Positions 1 through 12,080 are shown, counted from the first letter of the stretch. The stretch is DNA of 64,000 bases from Acanthopleura granulata (GCA_016165875.1 JABBOT010000009.1:18366783-18430782); one strand, 5' to 3'. A program made the numbers and translations. Notes: generated from the sequence alone by a model not told the origin.

Positions 1-54
1 AAACAAGCATACTCATATACATGTCCACCATGCTCTCAAGTACCTTACATAACT

Positions 55-130
55 GCCAAAAGTCCGTGGTTTAACTCGGACACTCAGGATTTTCTCAACT
101 ACCCAGAAAACTGACCGCGAAGGTACAAGA
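55..130 (+). mobile_element. Possible SINE family 2 fragment
   Basis: CCAAAAGTCCGTGGTTTAAC, ACACTCAGGATTTTCTC and AAAACTGACCGCG resemble the family 2 3' half. Diverged. Confidence 0.4.
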
Positions 131-1576
131 GTATCAAGAATCAAACAACTAAAGTGATACCCATACCTGGATTTGAAATGTCAAGAGGCATTGGCTTGTA
201 GATATGGAGATGTTGAATTCATGTCAGATTGTCAAATGCCTCATCTTTGCACTATTATTGAATGAATTGTGCATATTCTACATTGTTACTGTAGCTCAGT
301 TTAAGTTTATTAAAGAATCTGGCATCTTGTATATGTGTCTCACATAGCAGAATATGAATGTGCACATATAACTTTTCACTCTCTCAAAGCTATCGATCCA
401 GTCCTTGACATAACCTTATACACTGACATTTACTAGAAGATGCTCTCTGTTTTGTATAAGATTTTTCTCACTTCATAGAGTGGAAATTTTCGAATGCCAA
501 AATACCCATATCATCATCTCTTATAAACTACTCTCTAAAAACTACTGCGTACCAGTGGTACACATTGTTGTTGCCAAAATGCACATGCACATAATTTTGT
601 GTACCAGCAGTACACAGTTTGTGTAATACATCCACAATGACGTGTGTGTCAGTGATACACAATTCGTCTACCACCGATGCACATTCATTGTGAGTATGCG
701 AATTTGTACACAGTCATTTCACAGAGTACATTTCTGTAGTTCCTCTTTCGTTGCTCTGTGGATATTGTAGAACAAAAAACCACGTGTAACGGGTTTTTTT
801 TTTACATTAATTGCATAGCTCTAGAACGGAAAAAAAAACTGTCCTAAGAGGTTGTTAATTGGTTTGTTGCATCTCTAATGAGAATTATCGACTCTACCAG
901 TGTTATAGTCTGGAAATATTTCTCGATGTACCAAAAAGGGCATCGACAGTGTTCGAAGAGAGCAAGACATAAGAGGAGGGATAATCGTGTCCTGCCTTAA
1001 GTATCAGGAAGCCGTTGACGGACGACGGAATATACAACTGCAGCTGAGTTTTTCACACAATGCCTCCCCGCCCCTCCTCCCCACCACTGCCCGCAATGAG
1101 CTGATTTCCCAGGAGTGCCGAACGCGCAACAGACTCGAGCCTGGTAATATACATGCGGGGAGAAAAACCGGCGGAGATAACTGAAACTACAGTGTGACAT
1201 ACATTAATCTAATATCGCGGTTTTGGAATAAAGACATAACAAATAAATATTCTGTTAATAATCAAGGGAGCCATACTTTGCGCGGTTTCTCTGAAGCTGC
1301 GTGTGCTTCATGTGCTGCATGTGATATCTCTCATTGTCTTTCTGTACAGTTCTGAGCGCTTTGAGGAACACCTATATAATCACGGAACACTTCTCAGTAA
1401 GTGCATGGCTTGCATAAGTGTGTGGCTTGCTGTAATGATTTACCATCTTACAAAACATTAGGCTATGAAATCTTCATCAGTGTGGGCATGTGGAATTCAG
1501 TTCATATTTTAGACAATTCAATTCCTTCTTTCTTTAACCTTCTTAATTATTACCTGTTTTGAGATTTCAAAGCAAT
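126..1576. other. Gene-free stretch
   Basis: Apart from the palindromic repeats at 545-735 nothing is recognised. Short open frames around 987-1200 overlap on both strands and lack any supporting signal. Confidence 0.5.
545..735. repeat. Palindromic GTACCAGTGGTAC-type repeats
   Basis: Four spaced versions of a short palindrome: GTACCAGTGGTACAC, GTACCAGCAGTACAC, GTCAGTGATACAC and CTACCACCGATGCAC. Confidence 0.55.
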
Positions 1577-1720
1577 AATTGTGTGAAATTCATATTTCTC
1601 GTAACGTTTGTCGTAAAGGACATTTTCTAGGTTATAGTGACATAAGGCAAAGTCATTTACGAGAAAAGTTACGAGAATTTGATTTACGAAGTTTTGTGAA
1701 AGCGGACCTGGGATTTTAAA
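1577..1720 (-). repeat. Dispersed repeat family F, copy 1
   Basis: The reverse complement resembles 4915-5035: GTCCGCTTTCACAAAACTTC versus GTCCACTTTCGCAAGACTTC, then TCTCGTAAATGAC / TCTTGTAAATCAC and TTACGAGAA. Confidence 0.6.
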
Positions 1721-1845
1721 TTCAAGGAAGCACAGACTGAAATACGTTACATTTAGCCCCCTCCCCATATATCGACTCCGATCCCAATTGGATTTACCGT
1801 TCTGTTGCAATGCTAATTGTATGACTGAAATATTTATTCCTTCAT

Positions 1846-2473
1846 GGGGGGCCTCCGTGGCCGAAGTGATTCGAGTGCTAGAGCAGCGCAATGACCCATG
1901 TGCCTCTCACCGGTCGCTCTTGGATCAATAGGGAAGTTTCGAGTTCGAATTCTTTCGTCGTAGAAGATAAAAAGAGTTCAACGGTGTCATGTGACGTGTC
2001 AAAAATGTCAGGCAATTTTGTTGATTTTAATTTACCGATCACATGTCTCGTCGTGTTACGGAAGTACAAACTACCTCTCCTTCAATCAGGAGTTCCTTAA
2101 ATCAAAAAACTTTCAGCTCTTCAATTTTCCCTGTGGTACGTCTGTTTTTTTTTTAACTTTTCTTAGACGCCCATACTATAGTAAATGTAATCAGAAATAG
2201 CTGCCTAACATTTTTGACACGTCACATGATAGAGTAGGGCTTTTACCTGTAGAGATAAAAGAGTTCGATCTCGAAACTTCCCTATTCCAGCTTACGCTGG
2301 CTTCCTCTCCATTCGTACGTGGAAACGTCTGCCAGCAACCTGCGGATGGTTGTAGCTTTTCTTCGGTCTCTGTCCTGTTTCCTCCCACCATAATGCTGGC
2401 CGTCGCCGTATAAGTGAAATATTTTTTTTGAGAAATATTTTTTGTAAAACGACAGTGAATTAAATAAATAAAT
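1846..2473 (+). mobile_element. SINE family 1 copy, interrupted by MITE
   Basis: The tRNA-like head (GGGGGGCCTCCGTGGC...) is at 1846-1928 and the body and tail (CCAGCTTACGCTGGC, CCATAATGCTGGCCG, ATAAGTGAAATAT, AAATAAATAAA) are at 2286-2473. The MITE at 1931-2282 splits it at the box B region. Family 1 features: a tRNA-derived head with box A-like (GTGGCTCAGTTGG) and box B-like (GAGTTCAAGTCC) motifs; a conserved body containing GGGAGGAAACCGGGCAGAGC on the opposite strand; and an (AAAT)n tail. The body may correspond to a deeply conserved metazoan SINE central domain; that is recollection and was not tested. Confidence 0.85.
1931..2282 (-). mobile_element. MITE family 1, copy 1 (long imperfect terminal inverted repeats)
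   Basis: A 352-bp element with ends GGGAAGTTTCGAG and CTCGAAACTTCCC, flanked on both sides by TA. The inverted repeats extend imperfectly for about 80-85 bp, to the internal GTGACGTGTCAAAAATG on one side and its complement near 2205-2230 on the other. It has no coding capacity. It is in the opposite orientation to the copies at 21716 and 49367. TA flanks suggest Tc1/mariner-type mobilisation (inference). It sits inside a SINE. Confidence 0.88.
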
Positions 2474-3585
2474 CATTTTTAGAATAAATGAAATGACATA
2501 CGAAAAAAAAAAAAACAAATTATTCTTTAGAGCACCTAGGCCAACGAAAAGCTCGAAAATATCTAAACATCACAATTATGCTGATTCTTTAACAGTTGAT
2601 TAGTTTCACAAGAAACCATCAGAATATGATATCTAAATGCAGAATTAACTTTAGTTAATCTTTTTCCCATCATAGTGTGGCTTCATGGAGGAGTTAGGAA
2701 ACAATTAGTCACGAAGATTTGTGGCGGTCAGTGGCCGCATTCGGAATAGACAGAATAAACAGGCGCCCACTACATATCCACACAATGCAAGCGGCCCAAA
2801 CAGCAATTCTGTAGGCTCTCCTGCAAACTAATTTGACGAATTATCCAGCCATCACCATCATTTTCCGTATGTATTAATAGCTGCCAGTGGGTACAATTAC
2901 GTCCCCCATTCCAATTACCAAACCATGAACACGATATGTTTGATATTATAATATGTACTGAAGGCAGATGTTTATGCATATATATCCAGTACTCCGTTAG
3001 TATCCAACCCAGGGTTCCGGACCGACATCAGTCATGGAGTGATAATACATAAAGGGCCCAAGTTTTCAAGCTCAATAAATCCTCTGTTACATTTTAGACG
3101 TACAGGTTTCTTTAAACACATTTTTTAAAACTTCTCTGCTCCTCTCCGACCAAACGTGGGAAGGTGCCCCAGAAACCTGCGGGTAGTCGCGAGTTTCCTT
3201 CAAAGCTTTGTCAGGTTTCCTTCCGCTATAATGCTGGCCCCCTGTCGTATAAGTGAAATATTCTGCGTGAAAACTCCTGTTAAATAAATAAGTAGATAAA
3301 CTATGCTGTTAAATTTATTACAATATTTTGTTATGTTATTTCTTGGTGAACAGTAGAATAGATTAATATGGATATTATGCGGCCCTTGGACCCTCGACTA
3401 AAGGTGGCTGTGATAGCCCCCACACCCACACCCACCCTCCCCAGGTCAAGACAGCCTTTTACTCCTATGATAAGCCCAGATTTGGGTATAACTGTGGTTG
3501 AAGAATACTAATGACTTGATGCAAGGGCATGTGGTAATAAGACACTATCTGTGTTGTAGCTCAATGAACGTCTCGTCATTTACAG
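2474..3585. other. Gene-free stretch with one SINE fragment
   Basis: Contains the SINE fragment at 3130-3296 and a C-rich run at 3418-3443. Nothing else is recognised. Confidence 0.5.
3130..3296 (+). mobile_element. SINE family 1, 5'-truncated copy
   Basis: Plus-strand body (CGTGGGAAGGTGCC, CTATAATGCTGGCC, TATAAGTGAAATATTCTG) and tail TTAAATAAATAAG. Confidence 0.8.
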
Positions 3586-3629
3586 TGGGGGGGGGAGGGG
3601 GAGGGTACACGGGTAAAATTTGTATAAAA

Positions 3630-3785
3630 TTGGCCCTGGTCACGACACCTCACCCAGTCACAACATATATACTGATACCGACGAGTACTTCACTGGCCCC
3701 AAGCCTATGCCCAGCGTGACGCTGGGTCTTGCAAACCGCCCACCCTAACCTTTCCGCCACTACATACAGTATGGTCATTATGTGG
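3630..3785 (-). mobile_element. Possible SINE family 3 fragment
   Basis: Reverse-strand match to GTCAGTATATTGTGACTGGG of the copy at 9110 (here CACCCAGTCACAAC... with ATACTGATACCGA). The flanks are diverged. Confidence 0.45.
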
Positions 3786-4014
3786 TCGTGTTATTTTTCT
3801 TGATGACCGCTTTTTTTATACCAATCATATGCACTTTAGTATAAATTCGTCATTTACTGGCAATCTTCCGTATGGCCAAATCCATACAATAATTAGAGGA
3901 TCCATTCATATGAGGTTATACCTTTGTTTGCTCACTGTTTTGTTATTTATTACTTTAACCGTTATATTTTCAGAGCAAACTGTCGATCTCCATGTGGATC
4001 TCATTGACAGTTTC

Positions 4015-4140
4015 TTCGCCGATATCTTTGTCATCGATACCTTTAATTGTCATCGATATCTTTGTCTGTTGTCGTCGATAACGTCACTGATATCTTTGTC
4101 ACCGATGTCTTCGTCGCCGACATCTTTATGTCCGATATTT
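4015..4140 (+). repeat. 15-bp-based short tandem repeat
   Basis: GATATCTTTGTCATC-like units, about eight. Both strands are open because the unit is a multiple of three. Confidence 0.75.
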
Positions 4141-4224
4141 CCTCAAACAGAGAACACAGAATATTTCTGCTGATAACATGTATATGCTGTACGAAACATG
4201 AGGTTCTGTTCCAAAGAAAGCGAT

Positions 4225-4358
4225 CAACCTGATAATGGCCGTGGGTTTCTCCCGTGCTCTGACCGGTCCCTCCCACCATAATGCTGCATGCCCGCCCTCG
4301 CATGCGTAAAATATCTTTAAGTAGGGCTTAAAGCACCAGTCAAATAAATAAATAAATT
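4225..4358 (+). mobile_element. SINE family 1, 5'-truncated copy
   Basis: Diverged plus-strand body (CCGTGGGTTTCTCCCG, CCCACCATAATGCTG) and tail CAAATAAATAAATAAA. Confidence 0.78.
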
Positions 4359-4914
4359 CCAATGAAAGCATTGTCGTGGATAGAGCGATAAGTGAAACAG
4401 ATGTTTACTATGTGTTGTATACAGAATTTTACATACCAGGTATGGCTTTTTTGTCCAACAAATCTTGCATGTGCTATTCAAACAATATTCGTGATGTGGT
4501 CAATCAAGTTTACATGACACACTTGTTATATCAATGGAAGCGCAAAATGCTTTGTCCCAAACGCAATATCCCTTGGGGCACCTATAACAAATGTGTATTA
4601 TTTAACTGGAGTAATGTATCGGGCGGCAGAGGTGAGTAGGTGTGACACTATTTACAAATACAGTATTAACGGTTAATGATGAAAACACTATCGGTCCACA
4701 TTCCCCAGGGCACAGGGTTCAAAGAAAAAGGGACCATTTTTCAAACCTGTTTTAACATTGATACACATTGTTTTAGATTCGGCGGTACGTGGATTTAATA
4801 ATAATAATTACCTTTGTGTATCTAATGTTTTTGTTTCATTACGTAATGCACCAGGCTTCTATAGCTTAAGGCCTATGCCGCAACGTCATGTAAAATTTTA
4901 TTTAAATGCCAACG

Positions 4915-5035
4915 GACATGAAGCGATGGGTCCACTTTCGCAAGACTTCGCAAATCGACTTTTTATTACCTTTCTTGTAAATCACATCACAACCTAAACT
5001 TACGAGAAGTATGATTTTCGTGAAAGTGGCAAGAG
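4915..5035 (+). repeat. Dispersed repeat family F, copy 2
   Basis: See the partner at 1577-1720. Its ends, CACTTTCGCAAGACTTCG and TTTTCGTGAAAGTGG, are themselves partly inverted, which suggests a decayed MITE. Confidence 0.55.
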
Positions 5036-5599
5036 AACAGAAAGGAGTCAAGCCACGCAGACTACATGACAGCCCTGTAACAATCAGCTTGTAAGAATTT
5101 AATTGTGAGCCATTGGAACTCGTAAAATTCGCTTCCCCATTTAATAAAGCAGTTCAAAACCATGTGCTTATTTGATCGACACGTTCCGGTGTATCTACCG
5201 TAGTAAAACACTCAAAACAAGCACTGCCGGGCCACAGTGGGAAACAACTTGTGTCACAGCGGTTTTGTCCCTTTGTGTGACCCATCAGAGTATCACACTG
5301 AGGGCCAATGTCATCTCTTCGACGAACAGAGCCATGTTTTAAAATGAGTAACATTTTGTCAAACCTAACAACCACGGTGACGTACCTTGTAAATCATGTG
5401 TAGTCGTGGCAGTTAGGTTTGGTATAATTTACATCTATATCCTGTTTTCAAAACGAGCCCCAGGGTATTTTCAAGATTCTTATGTCAGGACAGTTACAAA
5501 GGCGATGGTGGAAATATACCAGGGCGCCATGTGGCGGATTAGGTGGTCTGAAATGAAGTTCACTGGGGATCACGGGTTTTTCACCAGAGTGACATACAC

Positions 5600-5700
5600 T
5601 ATGAGCTCTGCCTGATGGGGCTGATAACCTCCGCGTGGCTCGAAAGTCCGTCAGGTATTTGTCAAAGGCCGGTGGTTTACTCTTGACGCCTTGCTCGAAC
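5600..5700 (+). mobile_element. SINE family 2 fragment
   Basis: AAGTCCGTCAGGTATTTGTC then AAAGGCCGGTGGTTTACTC matches the 3' half of family 2. Confidence 0.5.
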
Positions 5701-5749
5701 AATCTCGTCCCACGACGATATACGCCGTCGAGTCAGTGAAATAATCATT

Positions 5750-5895
5750 AGTATGTCGTCATCCAGCTACCCATCCAACACCACCGGCACCCCCCGTCCT
5801 CTACTGATCGTCCCTATCTTTCCTTCCACTCACTCATCGTCGCAACCACCCATCCATTCATGCATTCCTCCATCCTTTCATCTATCCACCCTTCA
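5750..5895 (+). repeat. Pyrimidine-rich CCAT/TCCA low-complexity stretch
   Basis: CCATCCATTCATGCATTCC-type sequence with no strict period. Confidence 0.6.
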
Positions 5896-6954
5896 GACAG
5901 TAACCGACGAGTAATAATGACTTAATCCCAAGCTGGGTAAGACCTTATGCCCACGTGACGTAGTAGTAATCGTGCACTGTAAGCGTGACGTCGAAATATG
6001 CATGATCTGTGTGATGTGGCAGTATCTCTGCACTGTGTTCGGCAGTATCGGTACATTGGTATATGGCTCTACGCCAAAAAAATAAATAAATAAATAAATA
6101 ACATAGGGAATACATACAGTTTGACATACACGATCAATACTCGTCATTTTGCTCTTTAGGCTACATGAACGCATTGATTGTCATTATGCTCGCATTCGTT
6201 TTCCTTACCGGTCGTGTAGTAATTTTGTCAACACCTCAAGATGTATTTCCCCAATTTTTCTCGTCATATCAACACATGCAGCTCGGGCGTTTCTCTACAA
6301 CATACCCCCAAAAAAACAAAAAAAAAAACAACCTAGCATGACCACAATTTTGGAGCTGTTGCTGCTGGAGGTGACGTAATGGCATTTTGTCACCTTGGTA
6401 ACCTCCATGCAGGTTGCGTGTATTAAGCCTTGATAAAGTTTCCAGTTCTATCCAAAGCAGATAAATTCTCAGATATTTTATACAGGTGTTAAATAACGGT
6501 GCAGAAAGTTAGAGTGCATCAACAACGTATAGCATCTGTGGGTCAGTATTATCCAATCATAGCTTCAGCACTCTTAAATGCGGAAGCAAATGCTGTTGTT
6601 TGAATTTCGTTGAACCTTTACCCAGTATAATGAAAAAGAGTGTGTAATTGCTGTAGACATGATCACAAAACCCCACTTGGTTTTGTGTAAATAGCTTTTC
6701 TTCTCACATGTGCAACAAATGAAGTGCACATGAAGAACTTCTTATGACAAAGCTTTGAAGTGCCAAAGGACACCTCCACTCATAAAACTGGTCGCTATCG
6801 TGTAAGACGTATGGTATAAAATTTTTGAGTATGGCGTTTAAAGGAAAGACAGCACTTAACCAAATCGATAAATAATCCCTTTCGTAGTTCAAAAAACACC
6901 ACTTTTTATTTTTGTGATGTGTAGAATAACCGATATATCGCAGGTGAAAGTAAG

Positions 6955-7255
6955 CAAAAACGCCCACAAGGGCGAGATTTTTCTACAACGCGAGAAGACT
7001 GTAACATCCGCTGTAACGTCAGTAGTTCACCATTTTGCCATATAGAAGTAGTACTGAATCAGGTGTTTTCCTAGAAAACAATTCTGATATGCTTTACAGC
7101 CATTTTCAACCCGAAAGTAGTAGTGGAATACGTCTGGGGTTATTCCCATCAGGCCTCAACCAGAAGTCCACAATGCTTGGCCTTCGATTGCAATAATAAA
7201 GGGGACCGTACTTCGCTCACTAAAGCGGGTCTCAAATCTGCTTTATGCTGTCTTT
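6955..7255 (-). repeat. Dispersed repeat family H, copy 1
   Basis: This is the inverse of 36195-36490 over nearly 300 bp. Shared landmarks include AATAACCCCAGACGTATTCC (on the other copy) and the CGGTCCCCTTTATTATT end. No terminal repeats or tail are evident, so the type of element is open. Confidence 0.8.
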
Positions 7256-7834
7256 TCTTATAAACAACAATTAAAGAAATAAAATTTTCAAAGTTTCGAA
7301 TTTATGACCGTTCAAGTATCAAGACCACTGAAATGTCAGGATACAAGCAGCAATAATGCAGCAGTCTAAGTGCTTAGTACACTGTCGTCATCATCTCATC
7401 AATTCAGTCATAACCGACCATCTGGGCCTCCTCTTGGATGAACCTTATACCCTTAACTGGCAATGTATCCAAATATAGCTTTCAGTCGGAACCTCTGGGA
7501 AATCACGGGTGAAAGCCATGATCGTAATCTACCTAGAAGAGTGAATAGCCTGTTTCCTTGGTGATTGCTTCGATGTTGCTCCGTAAAGGTAAAAGACCTA
7601 CTTGCCAGCAATACGATGACAAGTTCCATAAACATGTCTTGTCCTCTATTATTCGTAAAAAGTAATAAATTTCCCAACCCAATCCCCTGGGTATGTTTTT
7701 CCCGGTTTATATGAAAATAAAAAATACCGTGCAGTGCACTTAAAACCCCTTGGCCTGAAGCACATGTACAATGTAACAAATAGATCCAAATTCCAAGACA
7801 TATTGTGTATAATACAAACCGGTCATAAAATTGT

Positions 7835-8400
7835 GTAGGCTTTGTATAAGTTTGGAGAAGTTGGGATTAACTGTTCAAGAAATGGAACGTTTACAGACCT
7901 TTTTCAAAATTTAAATTAAATGTCCCCAATGACCTTGAAGAAAAAGGTAAAGTTCGTTGAAAATCAATAGGGTTCTTCTTCATGCCAATGTGTAAGTGTG
8001 GTGTAAGTTTGGTCAACTTGGAATAAATTGTTATAGACAATACAGATATAGTTTATAAGAATTTGATATAAATGACAAGAATGACCTTAAAGAAAAAGGT
8101 CAAGGTCGCTGGAAATTAATAGGATTCGTGCCCATACCAGTGTATAAGCATTGTGTGAGTTTGGTGAACTTGGGCCAAACCGTTCTAGAGATAGAGCGTT
8201 TAAAAGCCTTGTATAAAATTCAACTTAAATGACCCGAATAACCTTAATAGGTTTCTTTCTAATGCTCAAGCGTAAGTGTGGTCCAAGTTTGGTGAACATC
8301 GGATAAACCTTTCTAGAGATAGAGCGTTCACGACGATATGGACAGACGGACGGACGTCCGGACGGACGCCGCCCGCTAGGACAATACCCCTTGACCAAAA
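7835..8400 (+). repeat. Modular ~155-bp repeat ending in a GACGGAC run
   Basis: Three to four diverged units share AAGTTTGGTGAACTTGG, GAATGACCTTAAAGAAAAAG, AAGGTCGCTGG and AGAGATAGAGCGTT. The anchor GACCTTGAAGAAAAAGG recurs 152 bp later. The block ends with a palindrome-rich run around CGGACGTCCG (8350-8375) and GACCAAAAATGGGG. Confidence 0.75.
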
Positions 8401-9109
8401 ATGGGGTAAAAAACCACACGGCTTATAATGTTACTCTTAACAACATACGATTTTTAGTACATTGTTGTATAACATTTTATTTTTGTCTACGTTTTGCTTT
8501 GTTTTGCTATGTACTATGGCATCCAGACCCACGCACTACGTTCTCCGTGGTGGGCATTTATCATACAAGTCAGGCATGCCCATTTTCCTATGGTTCTCTG
8601 TTATAACTGTATCTACAGTATACCTGATGATATCATCCTTCTTGGAAATTTATGGAGTACTAAAATTCTTACCATTTGTTTTTTTTTCTTTTTTTTACGA
8701 CTAGTTGTGTTTTCCTTCGATGGACATTTTATGTCGCGATCACCTCAACAATTTCCATATATAGTTTCCATTAAAAAGCCCAACAAGGAACATCTATGCT
8801 CTATGCTGTGTGTAAGGAATCTAAATGCTGACATGAATATATTCATCATGAAATACTACAGCATGAGTGAAAAGATAAAGCAGTGACAACAGTGGGGTAG
8901 TTGGCCAGTGATCCACGGCCTGTTGTCAAGTCACCTCAGTTATCGTTATATTCTGCTACCCACAGTAGCAACTTACACGCCCACTAGCACAATGGTTTCG
9001 GCTGGTGGAAAAAAAATGCATTGAAGTTGATTGCAGTTTTATCAAACGACAATGGCCAAGAATTACTCAAAATCCTGTGAATTAACAAAGGATTTATGAT
9101 AAGGCTAAA

Positions 9110-9385
9110 CCGCCTCGGTAGCCTCATGGTTAGAGCGTCCGTCTCGTGGTCAACAGATCAGGAATTAATCCCGGGTCGGGCCATACCAAAGACTTTTAAA
9201 CTGGTACTTGGTGCTGCCTCGGTTGGCGCTCAGCATTGAGAGATTGCAGAAAGGAAACAGGACTGGTCGGCTCGGTGTCAGTATATTGTGACTGGGCGGT
9301 GTCATGTATGCTGTCTTCGACATGATGCTACCGTGGCGGAAACACTTTGGCGGCACGGAGTAGCCTTGCCACAAGAAGACACATA
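9110..9385 (+). mobile_element. SINE family 3 copy (tRNA-derived)
   Basis: The head reads CCTCGGTAGCCTCATGGTTA (box A-like) with a box B-like AATTAATCCCGGG. It is followed by GGGCCATACCAAAGACTTT, TGGCGCTCAGCATTGAGAGA and GTGACTGGGCGG. Box spacing and a non-tRNA body identify it as a SINE, not a tRNA gene. Confidence 0.72.
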
Positions 9386-9616
9386 TGATGACGAGGAGTC
9401 CTTAGAATGAATGAATGATTATGGCTTAACGCCACATCGGCAATATCAGCCATATCGTGGCGAAGGAGCCCTTAGAATGTATATGTATACTGTGTCTTCT
9501 TGTGGCAAGGCTACGTCGTGCTGGTACTCAACAATTTTTCAGTTATATGACGACGAGGGGTTCTTACAATGTATATGTATACTAACTGAAAAATTGTTGA
9601 GTATCAGTACGACGTA
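9359..9616. repeat. Nested inverted repeats (repeat family E)
   Basis: A perfect 24-bp inverted pair lies at 9360-9383 and 9491-9514. It is followed directly by a second pair, 9515-9545 and 9583-9613 (29 of 31 matched). A unit containing CCTTAGAATGTATATGTATA recurs three times (about 9397, 9468 and, with changes, 9562). Fragments of the same family appear at 19480-19530, 23815-23890 and 60885-60960. Confidence 0.75.
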
Positions 9617-9777
9617 AAACTCGAGCATATACACCCGAGAAGACTATAAAAACGTATGAGATTTTTCCGAGAAACAGGCCTTTGTTTAAATTATTCAACA
9701 CCAATTTAGATTAAGAAAAGTACAAGCTGATACTGCAGTATGCCCACGATCCTTTAAAGCATAATGCGGAGATCGAG

Positions 9778-10073
9778 GCCAAGCGGTTAACGGTACCCGG
9801 TTAAAGGTAAAGCTTGTCTCTGGCACACGTGGTGCGGGTTAATTCAGACGGGGCCTTGGGCAGGGAATTTGTACATACCAACCCTCTCCCGGTTACAAAA
9901 TGCGGTCGACGACGATCGTGTGGCCATTTGCGCAGTCTAGCATTCGCTGATTAACTTGTATGTTAAAAGATCCGTAGTTTATGCTCTGCACTCAGGTTTT
10001 TCCACCAATAAAAGCGACCGCCATCGTATACGTGAAAAATACTCGACTAGTGTGGCCTTAAACAACAATGAAA
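9778..10073 (+). mobile_element. SINE family 2 copy (tRNA-derived)
   Basis: The head resembles a tRNA (GAGGCCAAGCGGTTAACGG; box B region GGTGCGGGTTAATTC). The body contains GGCAGGGAATTTGTACATAC, GTGTGGCCATTTGCGCAG and GACCGCCATCGTATACGTGA. The tail is weak (AACAACAATGAAATC). It is distinct from family 1 but shares the short 3' segment 'GTATAAGTGAAATAyTC'. Confidence 0.78.
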
Positions 10074-10079
10074 TCAAAA

Positions 10080-12080
10080 CGCATGGTGTCTTCCGGAATG
10101 ACGTATAATCTGAGATATTGTGGCTATATAGTCACAAGCATATGTAAACCATTTATCTCCATGTGTAGAAGTTCGAACCTAGCCAGTCACGCGATGTACC
10201 CTACATTACACTATGTGCAAGAATTCAGTAAAAGTGTGAAATGTATTTCGACTGCCACGCACCTCACAATAACTTGGCCCTTCGGAAGACTTGGGTGGTC
10301 TAAATTTCGACCTGCCACGTTCTGTTAGGCTGTTCTTTCCATACATCCGCCGTTAGAATATCTAGTGCAGTCGTAACCAAACGGAGATGGCATTGGTATG
10401 GAGTGTCACGTCTGGTATTTCCATATGTTATTCCAGTGAGGCATCTCCACGAAAAAAACATTTACTAACAATCTCCTGTTACAAGAAGATATTGTCGCGA
10501 AATGACCGAAATAACGTTGAAAAGCTTAAAGCAAACAACCAAGTACTCCAGAATTATTCCTGTTTCTTTGATTGGCTTATACTCTCTTATACGTTACCAG
10601 ATTTATTTGCTGTTTCTATATTCATTTCTTCCTCATTCCGTTGGGTACTCATTTTTTAGGTTATTTTGGAAACGAGCCGTGCGATTATCGACTGCGGTGA
10701 ATATTTTTGGCACGTCCTGTCATGGTAACGAGTGGTATAGGGATGTCGGACTTAATGACCAGATACAGTACTTTTCAATGATGCCGCTACAAACGTTCCA
10801 AGTCGTTGTTTGTATGCAGTTTGAGAAGCCCTAAATTAGGACAGACTCGCAGCTAGATAATTTATTCCCCTCAACGAGTCTCTGGGTCTGTTAATATTCA
10901 GTTGAGATCAAGGCTGCTCCCTGTGATGAATGCAAGTGACATTTCACCGACGCCGGCCGCATTTTAATGACCCAAACACTTTCTCCCTTCAACAGTGCTG
11001 ACATAAGTACCTCCGCGATCTGTTGTTTACGCTGATACTTTGAACGGAAAATCGCAATACAATCGTTTTTAAATAAGACCCATTAGAACGCGATGAAAGT
11101 ATAACTGTAATTCACTGCTGCACATCAGTTGGTGAACAAAAGATTCACAGCAAACCTTCCGGATCCGTGGGTAAAAAGCAAACGCGACGAAATCTTGGAT
11201 TCGAATCGTAAGGATCTACTGGACTGCATTAGGTGCACTCTTTCATCCAGGTAGGTAAAAAACAGGTTTCAGTGGCTGTAGTCAGAAAATGTTATTAAGA
11301 TTTTTAGGATGACAGTAAATTCGTCGCGGATGTCCCAAAATTCGACGCCATGGTGGGTTGATGTCGGTACCGACGTCTATGAGTTTGATCCCGGCTCAGA
11401 TGTTGCACGTGACGTCCCTCCAAGATGTTGGCTGCTGTCAGCGAAATTCTTGTCCGTCTGGCCGTGTCTACGCGAGCAATTCTTCCGATAAAACCTCTGC
11501 TACCTATGGAGACCATGTAAATTCAAACCTCTAAAGAATCCAAGTAACTACTAACTCCCTTGTACGTTGAAATTAATCTATATTTGATAGCATCTAGGGT
11601 TACCTTCGCCAATCTCTTCAAAATTTTAGACACCACCGCAATAACTTAAATTCCTGACACTTTCACCCAGTTAACCATCCATATAAAGAAAGAACGCAAC
11701 CTCTTACCAGCAAGAGATATAATATAACCCTCTCTACAGCCCATAAATTTACATCCATCTTTTTGAAGAACCGAACAACTAATTAATAGAATTTTGTTTT
11801 CGGATGTCGACCGTCCGGCTATGTACAATGACAGATATTTACACCACAGTCTAATTTAGCATCTGTAAAGTTTGGCAAGTTAAGAATGCCTTGACAGCAT
11901 CTGTGTAATTTCATTTAGACAGCCAAGTTTGTCCTGCTAAACGGATTATCACTGAATGTCTGGCAATCAGTTACAACGGCCCACACTAAAACAGAGAGTC
12001 TAAAACCAGGCCTTCCTCAGGCACTGAGTGAGTAGAAAAGGTTACTGTTGGTGAAGACTTGTCAATAAGTTGGTATGTTG
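10080..12080. other. Gene-free stretch
   Basis: About 2 kb with short overlapping open frames on both strands (10387-10834, 11304-11516) that show no recognisable motif. No repeat is recognised. Confidence 0.5.

Larger units (their letters stand above)
4359..6954. other. Gene-free stretch
   Basis: Holds repeat F (4915-5035), a SINE 2 fragment, the pyrimidine stretch and an (AAAT)n run at 6077-6102. The rest is AT-rich and unassigned. Confidence 0.5.

Noticed and set aside
9110..9190. tRNA gene
   Set aside because: It has box A- and B-like motifs, but no convincing cloverleaf, and it continues into a dispersed-repeat body. It is the head of a SINE; the same holds for the heads of all family 1 copies.
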